Source: Siderastrea radians (lineage: Eukaryota > Cnidaria > Anthozoa > Scleractinia > Rhizangiidae). Taken from it: 64,000 nt of DNA. The notes under the pieces are model-generated. The model was given only the letters and a program-made list of their open reading frames with translations, made no database searches and was not told the DNA's origin. The stretch covers positions 2,676,487 through 2,740,486 of the forward strand of contig OZ024896.1 of assembly GCA_964017195.1 (NCBI GenBank), read 5' to 3'. The stretch's first letter is position 1; every line of letters starts with the position of its first letter. This document shows positions 28,255 to 36,716 of the stretch, piece after piece. The position numbers were made by a program, and so were the translations under genes.

Positions 28255-30500
28255 GAAAGAAATTTTACTTCCGAGGATGCGGCTGGCCAAACTGCATTAG
28301 TACAAAGGGGTGGAGTGCAACGCACAAGCGCTGGATCGAAATCATGGACGAGCTCTTTACTACATTTATGTGTAAAGACTTCCTGTCTTATGAGTACACA
28401 GAAAAGTTGTGTTGCATCGTGTCAGAATCTGATCGCCCAAGGTTTGAGTACGACGATACTACTTGGGAAAATATTATCAAGCAGAAAATGACCGAACGTG
28501 AGTGGGTGGAAAAGGAAACGCCGCGTGCACGGAAGGCAAAAAAGGTGCGAGTGCCCCAGAAAACTCGGAGAAAGCTATTCAAGGTCCGCAAATGTAAAAA
28601 GAACGGTTCCAAGTCATTTGTGGCTTCATTGTCCTCTTCAAGTCCCTCGCAGCCGCAGAAATCACCCACAACTTCTGGCCTCAGTACACGTAAACTCAAA
28701 TCGCTGTCTTCACCCGTAACTTCCAAACAAAAGTTGTTGTCATCGGCATCACATGCTGCAAAGCCACACATTCCCAAAACTCGACGATGTCTATTCGAGT
28801 TGTCTACTGACAAGAAACGTAAGCAAGCATCACCCTTGCAAACTTCACCTCCCAAGCGTAAACCGTCAATGACAACACCAACATCGTGCACAAACGGTCT
28901 GTTCTCTTCAGTAGCCTCAGCCTATACAAATCTGTCATCATCAGAATCGCCATCATTTGACTCAAGTGGTCTGTTTAGGCACGAACACCCTTTACAATTT
29001 ACAGACGGGAGCCCAAACACGAAGCGTAAACGCAACAACAAGAAATGTGACGGCAGTAAGTTTCGTAAAATGGTCAATGTCCTGTCTGTGAACTCAGACG
29101 AACAATCTGACAACGAGAGCGGCTTTCACTCAGTTTCGCAAAACCAGCCACCAACCTTAATCTGTCGAGGAACTTTTCACCAGGGCTCGCATGATTCATT
29201 TCATTATTTGGGGCAGCAGTGTTCTGCTATCGCGTTAGCGGCCATCTTCTACAGTTCTTTAACTGCTGTGGACACTTGGGAATCGAGCAATGTTGACGAG
29301 ATTTTGCTTTTAGGAGACAAGATCCACTTTAATCAGTTGTGCCATTTAAAGAGGAATCCAAACGGTGATCAAAAGTTGACCCTTGACGAAGTTCCAAATG
29401 GCGTCATGATGCTAAATTATACTTTTAGCAATGAGGACAAAGAAATTGTGGCAGGGACTATAAGGAAAAAAGGTGACCTCGACAACGATTTTCCTACATT
29501 AGAAGATGCCCTCAGAAAGTGCCAAGGTAAAAACGCGACCGGCATAGTACTGCGAATTTTGGACTACTGTGTCGGTTGCATCAATGTGTCTTCATCTTGG
29601 TACCTTGTAGATTCGCATGCAAGAAATTCAGTGGGCTTGACTGATGAAAGTGGAACAGCCGTCGTCCTAAAGTTTGCCTCTTCAAGTGAGCTTGCAAGTC
29701 ACGTAAGGCACTTTGTGGAGAATCAAACAACATTGTCACGCGATACTGATTTATCATTTGAGGCGCTCATCGTGAAAGCCAGAAAAGTTCAATGCAAAGA
29801 GAACGATGTTTCTGTTGTTCCAAGCGTAAAATTGTTTTCGTGGACATCATCGCACGGGAAATGCGAGATTTTCAGTACATCCGTGTGTCGCCTTGAGGAA
29901 GGCAAGAAGATAGACGATAACACTGTGGATTTTTTTATTTTGCACTCCATTGACTCGCTGTTAGAGGAAGATAAAAGAGACAATTTGCATGTTTTTAATT
30001 CGTGTTTTTACGCGAAAATAGCGAAAAACTTTAACCCAAAGTCCACAAGGCATTGGACAAAGAAAATAAACATCTTCGAAAAAGACTTTGTGATCCTTCC
30101 AGTGTGCCAGAATGACCACTGGATTTTAATCATAGTCAAAATGGTTTTTCCGAAAGTGTCAGTGATGGTTCTGGACTCTGCAAATGAGGAAAGAATTCCA
30201 CGTGTAAACGTTGAAAGGACGGTTAAACGTTACTTGGAAGACGAGTGGTGTGCTAAGCGTTCTGCGCAGCAGGATTTAATATTTCAAAGTACCAGGTATC
30301 CAGTTGTTCCCCAGCAAACAAACAACACTGATTGCGGTGCGTACTTGCTGAAAAACGTTACGGATTTTCTCAAGTGCTATCCTGTCGAGGAGTCGGCGTG
30401 GCATAACTGGAGACCAGCTTACGGACAGGAAGACGTATTGGCGCTCAGAAGGCAAATTAAGGTGTTGATTCAAAAATTAAGTTTTGAATCTAGAACTTAA
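28255..30500 (+). CDS. Large last exon: two cysteine-peptidase-like domains (C76/DUB-like and C48/Ulp1-like)
   Basis: The exon begins after TTGTTTAG and continues the upstream frame to TAA at 30498-30500, about 748 residues. It opens GKKFYFRGCGWPNCISTKGW. A ~230-residue Ser/Lys/Pro-rich basic linker follows. Then comes a domain with a candidate nucleophile in YLGQQCSAIALAAIFYS and Asp-x-His in SWYLVDSHARNSVGL, the pattern of herpesvirus-tegument (C76) deubiquitinases. The final domain carries C48 signatures: CQNDHWILIIVKM (His), VMVLDSANEE (Asp) and QQTNNTDCGAYLLKNV (Gln and Cys). Both catalytic sets look complete. Such domains would cleave ubiquitin or SUMO-like conjugates. Ulp1-like domains occur in several DNA-transposon superfamilies; the pairing here is uncommon. 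The frame is intact. Confidence 0.8.
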
Positions 30501-30512
30501 TAGGCTAGTCTC

Positions 30513-30655
30513 GAAATATTAAACTTCATTTTTGGCTCCGAAGCTGAAGGGAATAAACAAATTTATCACATTGAGGTTCCGCGATAAATATCTCAGTTGT
30601 TGGTTGTATTGCCCTCGGCCTCGGAGCCAAGTAAGAAATTTAATATTTCAAAACT
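30513..30655. repeat. Short foldback MITE
   Basis: CGAAATATTAA and TTTTTGGCTCCGA on the left are complementary to CTCGGAGCCAAG and TTTAATATTTC on the right. No coding capacity. It lies directly after the peptidase exon, possibly in the 3' UTR. Confidence 0.7.
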
Positions 30656-31616
30656 GGGTGATTCGCTTAGCTAAGCGTCCCTCTGAACCGATGTGCATTA
30701 ACCCTTTAAGTCCCAGTAGTGACAAGCATCTAATTTCTCCTTACAGTATTACTACTTGATCAAACATGAAGGACATGAGAATAAACAAAATGATCACCAA
30801 TGATCAATGTCTTGATTTTTTATCAAATTCTCCCAACTAGTAACATAAGAAATAAAAGGAGAATAGTGGGGAGAATATGGATGTTAATATTGGGGCTTAA
30901 AGGGTTAAACACCGATCTCTCTAGTTCAATAATCCATTTGAAAGCTATGAGAATTCACATAATTCTTGACACGCTGATTTGGAGGTCAAAAGTGACGAAG
31001 AGGCTGAAAAGCTAAAAAAAATGCCGTAGGTTAAGCATTCATCATAGGCAATGTTCCACTGGCTGATCAGCCAGTGGAGACCAGCTTACGGACAGTGGGG
31101 TTGTGGCTTTTACGGTTAACGGTTAAAATTTTGGCTTTTTTACGGCTAACGGTTAATTTCTTTCCGTTACGGTTATCAGAAATCCTAAAAATTAGTTTCT
31201 ATTGTTTTAAAAAGTTTAAAAAATTAATTTCCATTGTGGTGAGATTCATTTAAGGTCTTAGGACCATTCAGGGATGAGAAGGAAAACGAGTAATTATTAT
31301 AAGAATTGTAATTTTGCTTTTCTTTCGGTACCAGGGCAGAATAGGAAACCTTCTTTTCTTGCTTTCGCAGCTTTTTGACGTTTGACTACCCCAGATCATT
31401 ATGGGAGAACAGTTTCTTGCTTGAAGGGTTCTTTCACGTGCATAACCTTGCCTTATTAAATGACAGGGGGCCGTGAGCGTACAAGATTAGAAGCAAAGCT
31501 TGTGTTTTGATTGGCTACCCGAGGGCCTATCTTGTCCTTTCGGGATTACCCGCCTTGCACCAGCGAGAGAATAATTTATTTTGCCCATATAATAAAATCC
31601 TTTACTGACCAAGTTT

Positions 31617-31649
<33 letters not shown>

Positions 31650-33168
31650 TTGCATTTTATGTTATTTGATTTTATTTATTACTATTATTATATATATATA
31701 TATATATATATTTTGGCGTTCTTATGGACCTCCACATCGTCTTGAAAAACGAAAAAACAAACTTGGCCAATCTCCAGCCATGTTGACCTCATGCTTGGTT
31801 AATAATGCGTTATCTGTGATCATCTATTACCGCGCTCCTTGTTAACTCTCAAAAAGTCCCGCGCACACAACTAGACTACTATCTTGTGTTCAGTTAGTTT
31901 ATGGGAAAATGTAAAAACGCCCCAACCCTTATTGAAATCTGTCTTCAGTGGTTTAAGGACGTCCTCTTGTTTTAAAACACTTTGTCGAAGGCATTAAAAT
32001 TCAACTTGATCCAGTCCACCGTGTTATAAACGAAGGTTGGTCTCAGTCTAAACTCTCTTCTCTCCTCCCTTCTCTTTCGCTTTATTGTTTAACTCCACAT
32101 CACACGCCTAATTACCTTTCAGTTAGTAAGCTGCCCACTTGTTCAACTTCTTGACTGTGACTCTGAAATAGGGCCGAAATGTTGTATAACTTTCCCACAT
32201 GATAATAAACTAAAACTTGCTTTAAAACAGTGATTACCATCCTCGGTCTCGTTTATTCACGAATTAATCATCATTGCAGAGGGGGTAACGCACAAAGCTT
32301 TACAACAAACGTGAAGAAGAGGTCACTTTAGCCTCCAGAAATACCTTAAGTAATAAAGTTAAATCTTACCTCCGTTGCTATCATAACTAATCTACATCGT
32401 TTCTACGGAGACTATAAAGCTTTCGCAGCTATCTCAATGGCCTCATGAGCAGGAATAAAATGCCAGAGACAAACGACTCAATGAGTGCTGTGTTTATAAT
32501 ATTTTGGCCACAGGTCAACAATTATAAATGCGATGTAGAATATCTGGGAATATTGAAATAGCCATGGAACATTTATCGTGAACAGCGAAAGTAAATAAAG
32601 GTTATATTTGGACGTGTTCACTCATTCCCAATGTTTTGGTAATGGCTGCTGCAAAATAGTACTATGCTCATGGCCTGGCTTTCTGTCATTATCCAAAATC
32701 AGCTGTCCAGCACCGAACGTTTTTTAATATTCTAATTTCTATCGAAGCTGTCCAAGTTCAATCCTAAATTTGGCGATACGGAGCACTATAAACAGAAAGA
32801 AATCTTTGGTTATTTTGTTTCCGATCCGAGAACAAAAGGTCTGGTGAACATGATTAGAAAACAAAATACTCGGGCCGTTAATGTCGGAAGGCGTTGCAGG
32901 CTTTGTTAATATTGGGATCGGCTCTATTTAAACACGTAGTCATTGAAATGTTTCTTCTATGTGTATTATATTACCGCAACTTGACGAGCGCTTTGTCTCA
33001 TCGCTATTTTAAGCGCCGACAATGTACACTTTCTTTTCATACCGTTCTTTTAATTAACTTTCACGCTTTAGGATGATGACAGGATTGCTTGAAAGTTAAC
33101 GCCTCCATCAGATCAGAAGCGAAATGCGATCATAGATTAATGGATTAGGAATGTTGCAAGCTACTGGA
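30656..33168. other. 3' region of the inserted element, no gene seen
   Basis: AT-rich non-coding sequence. It contains a perfect 22-bp palindrome at 31056-31077, a short copy (31075-31095) of 21 bp from the peptidase exon at 30408-30428, a TACGG(T/C)TAACGG repeat patch (31110-31170) and a (TA)n tract near 31690. A weak hammerhead-like word occurs near 32160. No domain-bearing frame was found. Confidence 0.5.
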
Positions 33169-33215
33169 CATCCAGCTGAGATAGGGGACTAAAAGTCTCC
33201 TATCTCAGCTGGATG
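33169..33215. repeat. Near-perfect hairpin near the right end of the insertion
   Basis: The two 22-nt arms differ at one position, with loop AAA. A T8 run follows at 33222-33229. It sits 42 bp inside the right boundary of the insertion. It could be a subterminal transposon hairpin or a terminator-like RNA structure. Confidence 0.75.
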
Positions 33216-33257
33216 CCCGGCTTTTTTTTGGTTGCTAAGAGCGTCTGGCTCGTTATG

Positions 33258-33678
33258 CGGTCTTGCCATCTTCTCGGTCATAATTTAGCAAGGTCTCTAG
33301 GTAAGCTTTGTAATGATAGGTGTCGGATTGAGGACTGATCAACGTGCCATTCAACTGCAAGTCAATTTGTTTGATGATGGAATGGGCCAAATTATTGACG
33401 GGCCACAATTTCTGATTGGCCACCAAGTTATCGTTCGTACTCTTTTGCAATCTCAATTCCATGGTAAAGTAACTGCGTCCCAAATCCACAAAATCGTCCA
33501 ACCCCGGAATGATGAATTCCATAGGATTGATACCCATGGTCGTGGGTTGAATGGTGACCATGCGATAGGCATTGATGCTAATGTCGGTCGGTGGCACCTT
33601 GAAAATCCGTAACGCTGGGTTCACGGTCCCTTCGTAACGCGCGTGAGCCGGTGCGGTTTGCGTACTCACGTCAGGCAT
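33258..33678 (-). pseudogene. Major capsid protein, N-terminal half
   Basis: The ATG at 33678 follows a minus-strand TATA (33724-33731). The 140-residue fragment holds the first jelly-roll signature: FIIPGLDDFVDLGRSYFTMELRL, NNLAHSIIKQIDLQLNGTLI and SDTYHYKAYLETLLNY. It ends at a TAA created just past the insertion border (33253-33255). The fragment breaks at the residue where the other half at 12111-13070 resumes. The promoter is kept, so a truncated transcript is possible, but no complete capsid protein. Confidence 0.9.
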
Positions 33679-33680
33679 GT

Positions 33681-33905
33681 TTAACGTCGTCGTCGAGTAG
33701 TGGTACCCCGTCGTCGTGAGGGGTTTTTATAGCGTCGTCGTCGTCGTGCTAAGCGTTGTCTCAAATCAAACCCGGGTACTCTCATCACCTCGGGACTCAA
33801 CCATCCACCACGTTGTCGTCGCATGAGTTTCCAAAAAGCACCTCCCCATTGAGACAAACCTCGATCACTACGAATCCGTCGAGGTCGTGAATGCACGGGT
33901 TCCAT
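33681..33905 (-). CDS. Small Arg-rich core protein
   Basis: The start is the ATG at 33905 (MEPVHSRPRRIRSDRG). The 74-residue product has an internal LMRRQRGGWLSPEV motif like an adenain site and an Arg-rich C-terminus (RRRRRYKNPSRRRGTTTRRRR). Its composition suggests a DNA-condensing core protein, as for adenovirus VII/mu. The stop lies 3 bp upstream of the MCP ATG. The frame is intact. Confidence 0.65.
   Translation of the reverse strand: MEPVHSRPRRIRSDRGLSQWGGAFWKLMRRQRGGWLSPEVMRVPGFDLRQRLARRRRRYKNPSRRRGTTTRRRR
33724..33731 (-). promoter_or_regulatory. TATA box of the capsid gene
   Basis: The minus strand reads TATAAAAA about 46 bp upstream of the MCP ATG at 33678, inside the preceding gene. 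Confidence 0.6.
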
Positions 33906-33907
33906 GT

Positions 33908-34234
33908 TCACACTCCAAAAATATCTCGCGCATGTTTGGTTTGTTTGGGAAACAAAGCACTGGCCACACGCACGGCTTCTTTCACGTTCTTATTGCTCAA
34001 AGCTTTCTTGGCTTGTTTGGTGATTTCCTTTTTGATGACGTCTTCGGCTTTGCGTTTGACACCTCGTGTTAACCCTGCATTCAATCCTCTCTTGATATTA
34101 CTAGGCAATTTTAAAGGATTTCGCGTGCTTTTAAGGCCTTGGAAACCCCCACGCATGACCTCCCTCATCAGGCCGTTGCCGTATTGATCATACCACTCGT
34201 CTGTCCGAAATCGTGTCAAACTTCCCCCTCGCAT
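33908..34234 (-). CDS. Basic virion-type protein with two MRGG sites
   Basis: The ATG at 34234 (MRGGSLTRF) is preceded by a TATA at 34288-34296; the frame upstream lacks an ATG. The product is 108 residues. MRGG occurs at the N-terminus and again in EVMRGGFQGL, the classic adenain consensus form. The rest is Lys/Arg-rich (GVKRKAEDVIKKEITKQAKK). It is probably a core precursor cleaved during maturation, by analogy with adenovirus pVII/pVI. The frame is intact. Confidence 0.7.
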   Translation of the reverse strand: MRGGSLTRFRTDEWYDQYGNGLMREVMRGGFQGLKSTRNPLKLPSNIKRGLNAGLTRGVKRKAEDVIKKEITKQAKKALSNKNVKEAVRVASALFPKQTKHARDIFGV

Positions 34235-34287
34235 GGTGTCTTCTTTGCTGTTCACCAATGTCTATGCTTCACGTAACCGCCTTTGTC

Positions 34288-34296
34288 TTTTTATAC
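34288..34296 (-). promoter_or_regulatory. TATA box of the MRGG protein gene
   Basis: The minus strand reads GTATAAAAA about 55 bp upstream of ATG 34234, and overlaps the end of the pX-like gene. Confidence 0.55.
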
Positions 34297-34302
34297 CCCC
34301 TC

Positions 34303-34494
34303 TCATCTGCCTTTCTTTTTCTTCCGAGTGGTCGCTGCTTCCATGGCTTTTTTGCCACCGTAACCCGCGGCACCACCCACCGCTCCCAACGCGGCGGCTT
34401 TCCCCACAGCCATCAAGGCTGGCACGAGAGCGGCCAGAGGCAAGAGACCGCCTCGTTGCCTTCTTCTTCTTCGACGTGCTCTTGTCTTTGGCAT
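34303..34494 (-). CDS. pX/mu-like core peptide 1
   Basis: A 63-residue protein starts at ATG 34494. MPKTRARRRRRRQRGG is followed by a hydrophobic Ala/Leu/Gly stretch (LLPLAALVPALMAVGKAAAL, then GAVGGAAGYGG) and a basic end (TTRKKKKGR). The basic head, GG site and hydrophobic tail are typical of Polinton/adintovirus pX, homologous to adenovirus pX/mu. A paralogue lies at 8756-8929. Confidence 0.82.
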   Translation of the reverse strand: MPKTRARRRRRRQRGGLLPLAALVPALMAVGKAAALGAVGGAAGYGGKKAMEAATTRKKKKGR

Positions 34495-34546
34495 CTTTGA
34501 CTGACCATCCCCTTTTTCCCTTTTCTTTTTATGTCTTTTTGAAGAG

Positions 34547-35578
34547 CTACGTGACCAGGGTGTTGCCTTTTCCAAACCTGACCAACTTATCCTCGGTGCC
34601 AGACGTTTCGGTGACTTGAATTTGAATGATTTCCACGACTTCATTACGAAGCGGTAGGTATTGAATGTGCAACGGTTCAAAGTACATGGTGCCTCTGCCT
34701 TCCCGCTTGTACTGGATTTCTCGCAACAAATCGGTCACGCGATTGCCTACCATCATACTGCCTGCCACGTCTGAGTACACGTGCAACGATCGCGAGGGAT
34801 CTCCCACCACCGAACGAAACGCCACATTCAAGTTTGTGAAACGCCAACTACAACTCATACTCAATCGTAAATGATCCGGTGAAAACGAACGCACCGTCCA
34901 AAAGACCGGGTTGTGCTGATCGTCGTCCACATCGTTCCAATCGTTGCCAATGGGTTTTGTCATGTTGGGGATTTGATCCCCCATGAAGTCTTGTTGTAAG
35001 TTTGGTCCCAAAATCAACCCACTGCTAATTTTACGTAACCATCCCATCTTGACAGCCAACTTGGTGTAGATGTACAGGGCTGGCGTGTCAGTTTTGCAAT
35101 GACAGACATTGGTGTTGTCAATGATGAGATCGTCCCCTTCCCAACGAAACTTGACGTAAGTGTGTTTGCCCTGATCATTGGTAAAACGACCTCCTTGAAT
35201 CGCCGTTTCCTTGCGTCGTTGTTCCAAGTGAGTCATGGCCGCTTTCATGAAACTCACCCCATCCACCACCCAATCCCAATGTTGAATGTCGTTGATGAGG
35301 GTTTGCGCACTGTCTCTTCGCCCGACCGTTTCCCCGTCTTTTCCACCCGGTTTGGGATAGGTTTGGTCCCAGGTCGTCGACATGATGTACCCATCTTTTT
35401 GCACCAACTCGTACAAATTGACGTGCGTATCCGGTAAGGAAATGGCACTCAAACCCACTTGCCATCCACCTCCTTGTAACCGTAACGGTTGAGGTAAACG
35501 AATCTTGAAGGAATTGGCTTGGTTGTTGGGAAATTCATGTCGGTTGGCATGACTCGGTAACGTCACGTAGAACGACAT
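34547..35578 (-). CDS. Penton/minor capsid protein, paralogue 1
   Basis: This 343-residue protein starts at ATG 35578 (MSFYVTLPSHANRHEFPNNQ). It matches the Polinton minor capsid (penton, jelly-roll) family, often annotated as F54H12.2-like. N-terminal strands include SFKIRLPQPLRL...WQVGLSAISLP. The C-terminal block is LHVYSDVAGSMMVGNRVTDL, FEPLHIQYLPLRNEVVEI and LVRFGKGNTLVT. It is expected to form pentameric vertices. It sits next to paralogue 2 with a 10-bp gap, so the pair arose by tandem duplication. The frame is intact. Confidence 0.88.
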   Translation of the reverse strand: MSFYVTLPSHANRHEFPNNQANSFKIRLPQPLRLQGGGWQVGLSAISLPDTHVNLYELVQKDGYIMSTTWDQTYPKPGGKDGETVGRRDSAQTLINDIQHWDWVVDGVSFMKAAMTHLEQRRKETAIQGGRFTNDQGKHTYVKFRWEGDDLIIDNTNVCHCKTDTPALYIYTKLAVKMGWLRKISSGLILGPNLQQDFMGDQIPNMTKPIGNDWNDVDDDQHNPVFWTVRSFSPDHLRLSMSCSWRFTNLNVAFRSVVGDPSRSLHVYSDVAGSMMVGNRVTDLLREIQYKREGRGTMYFEPLHIQYLPLRNEVVEIIQIQVTETSGTEDKLVRFGKGNTLVT

Positions 35579-35588
35579 TTTGTCTTCT

Positions 35589-36632
35589 TCACACCACCAC
35601 TTCCCTTTTAAGGTGGAGGGTCAGGAGGGTATGCCCTTCACCAAACTTGACCAGATCCCCATTGATTTCGGCCATCTGGGTTTCCACGATTTCTACCACT
35701 TCATTGCGTATCGGGACATATTGAATATGTCGAGGTTCAAAGTGGGTGGTGTTTTGAGGGTGGTACTTGATTTCTCGTAAGAGATCTGTGATACGACCCC
35801 CTACCATGCTGCTGGTCCCTACATCACAATACACGTGCAAAGGACGCGTCGGAGCAAATTCCGACGAGGGACGAAAGGTCTCGTTCAAATTCACAAACCG
35901 CCAAGGGCACGATAGACTCAACTTCACATAATCCCCATCCACTTTCCAAAAGATGGGTTTGTTGCCGGCATCGCGGACATCCGTCGGGGTGGGAATGGTG
36001 GAAATGCCTTGAAATTCTTGCAAGAGATTCGATCCCAATCGATACTGGCCGGGGGACACTTGTTCAATCCATCCCATTTTCAGGGCCAACGTTTTGCCCC
36101 ATGACACGTGCGCCACTTGTCGTTTGTAATCCACATTGGTGGTATTCAACGACAAATCCCCTTCTGAGGTCCATTCAAAGGTCGGGTACAATTTGACGCC
36201 ATTGTCCTCTGTCCATTTGTTTTTCGGTTGGGTTTGTTTCGCACGGCTTTGCTCGTAACGATACACCAGTTGATGAAAAAAGTGCGATCCCGTCGACGAG
36301 AGCAATTGCTTTCTCATATCTCGACCGTAGACAAAGAGTTCGCGACGTTCATGGTACCACACGTCATTTCCTTGATCGTCTGTGTCATGCACCCGTTCGT
36401 GCCATCGTACATACAACAGAGGATGGGAATCGCCCACTCCCCCTTCTTCCGCTATCACTGGAATGGTGGGTAAGGATAAACTCACCATGCCCACCATCCA
36501 TCCTCGCCCCATAAATCGGATGGGCTTAGGCAATCGGTTTCTGAAATGATGGCTCTTGTTCCCAGGAAACTCCTTGGTACTAGCATGGCTCATCAACGTC
36601 ACGTAAAATGAAGACTTGGGGACGAACGTCAT
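35589..36632 (-). CDS. Penton/minor capsid protein, paralogue 2
   Basis: This 347-residue protein starts at ATG 36632 (MTFVPKSSFYVTLMSHASTKEF). It shares with paralogue 1 the SFYVTL start, a WMVGMVSLSLP strand, the LHVYCDVGTSSMVGGRITDL block, FEPRHIQYVPIRNEVVEI and FGEGHTLLTLHL. The middle (receptor-side) region differs strongly. Two divergent pentons could assemble at alternative vertices or in heteromers; that is inference. The frame is intact. Confidence 0.88.
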   Translation of the reverse strand: MTFVPKSSFYVTLMSHASTKEFPGNKSHHFRNRLPKPIRFMGRGWMVGMVSLSLPTIPVIAEEGGVGDSHPLLYVRWHERVHDTDDQGNDVWYHERRELFVYGRDMRKQLLSSTGSHFFHQLVYRYEQSRAKQTQPKNKWTEDNGVKLYPTFEWTSEGDLSLNTTNVDYKRQVAHVSWGKTLALKMGWIEQVSPGQYRLGSNLLQEFQGISTIPTPTDVRDAGNKPIFWKVDGDYVKLSLSCPWRFVNLNETFRPSSEFAPTRPLHVYCDVGTSSMVGGRITDLLREIKYHPQNTTHFEPRHIQYVPIRNEVVEIVETQMAEINGDLVKFGEGHTLLTLHLKREVVV

Positions 36633-36716
36633 TTTAGTCGCGTCGTTGTCGTCTTTTGGGTGGGCTTGTCTCTTTCGGCGGCCTTGTCTTTTTCCTCTTG
36701 GGTAGTCGCAGGGACG

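Larger units (their letters stand above)
13071..33257 (+). mobile_element. ~20.2-kb insertion splitting the capsid gene; putative large DNA transposon
   Basis: The segment separates two halves of one MCP gene. It begins CATCACGAGCCA (13071-13082) and ends TGGCTCGTTATG (33246-33257); one end is the reverse complement of the other at 11 of 12 positions. It carries a single large plus-strand gene with a transposase-like core and two cysteine-peptidase domains, plus introns loaded with younger repeats. No clean target-site duplication is visible. A near-perfect 22-bp-arm hairpin sits 42 bp inside the right end. Alternatives are a host segment brought in by rearrangement or a misassembly, but the matching MCP breakpoints favour insertion. 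Confidence 0.7.

Noticed and set aside
32140..32190. Hammerhead-like word (CTGAAAT...GCCGAAATG)
   Set aside because: The core CTGANGA is not intact and no stem I closes around it.
33169..33257. Helitron-type 3' end (hairpin near a terminus)
   Set aside because: No CTRR end, and no Rep or helicase motifs in the encoded gene.
13071..33257. Misassembly joining two Polinton copies around a host gene
   Set aside because: Not excluded, but both MCP halves meet at the same residue without overlap and the intervening ends show inverted similarity, which insertion explains more simply.
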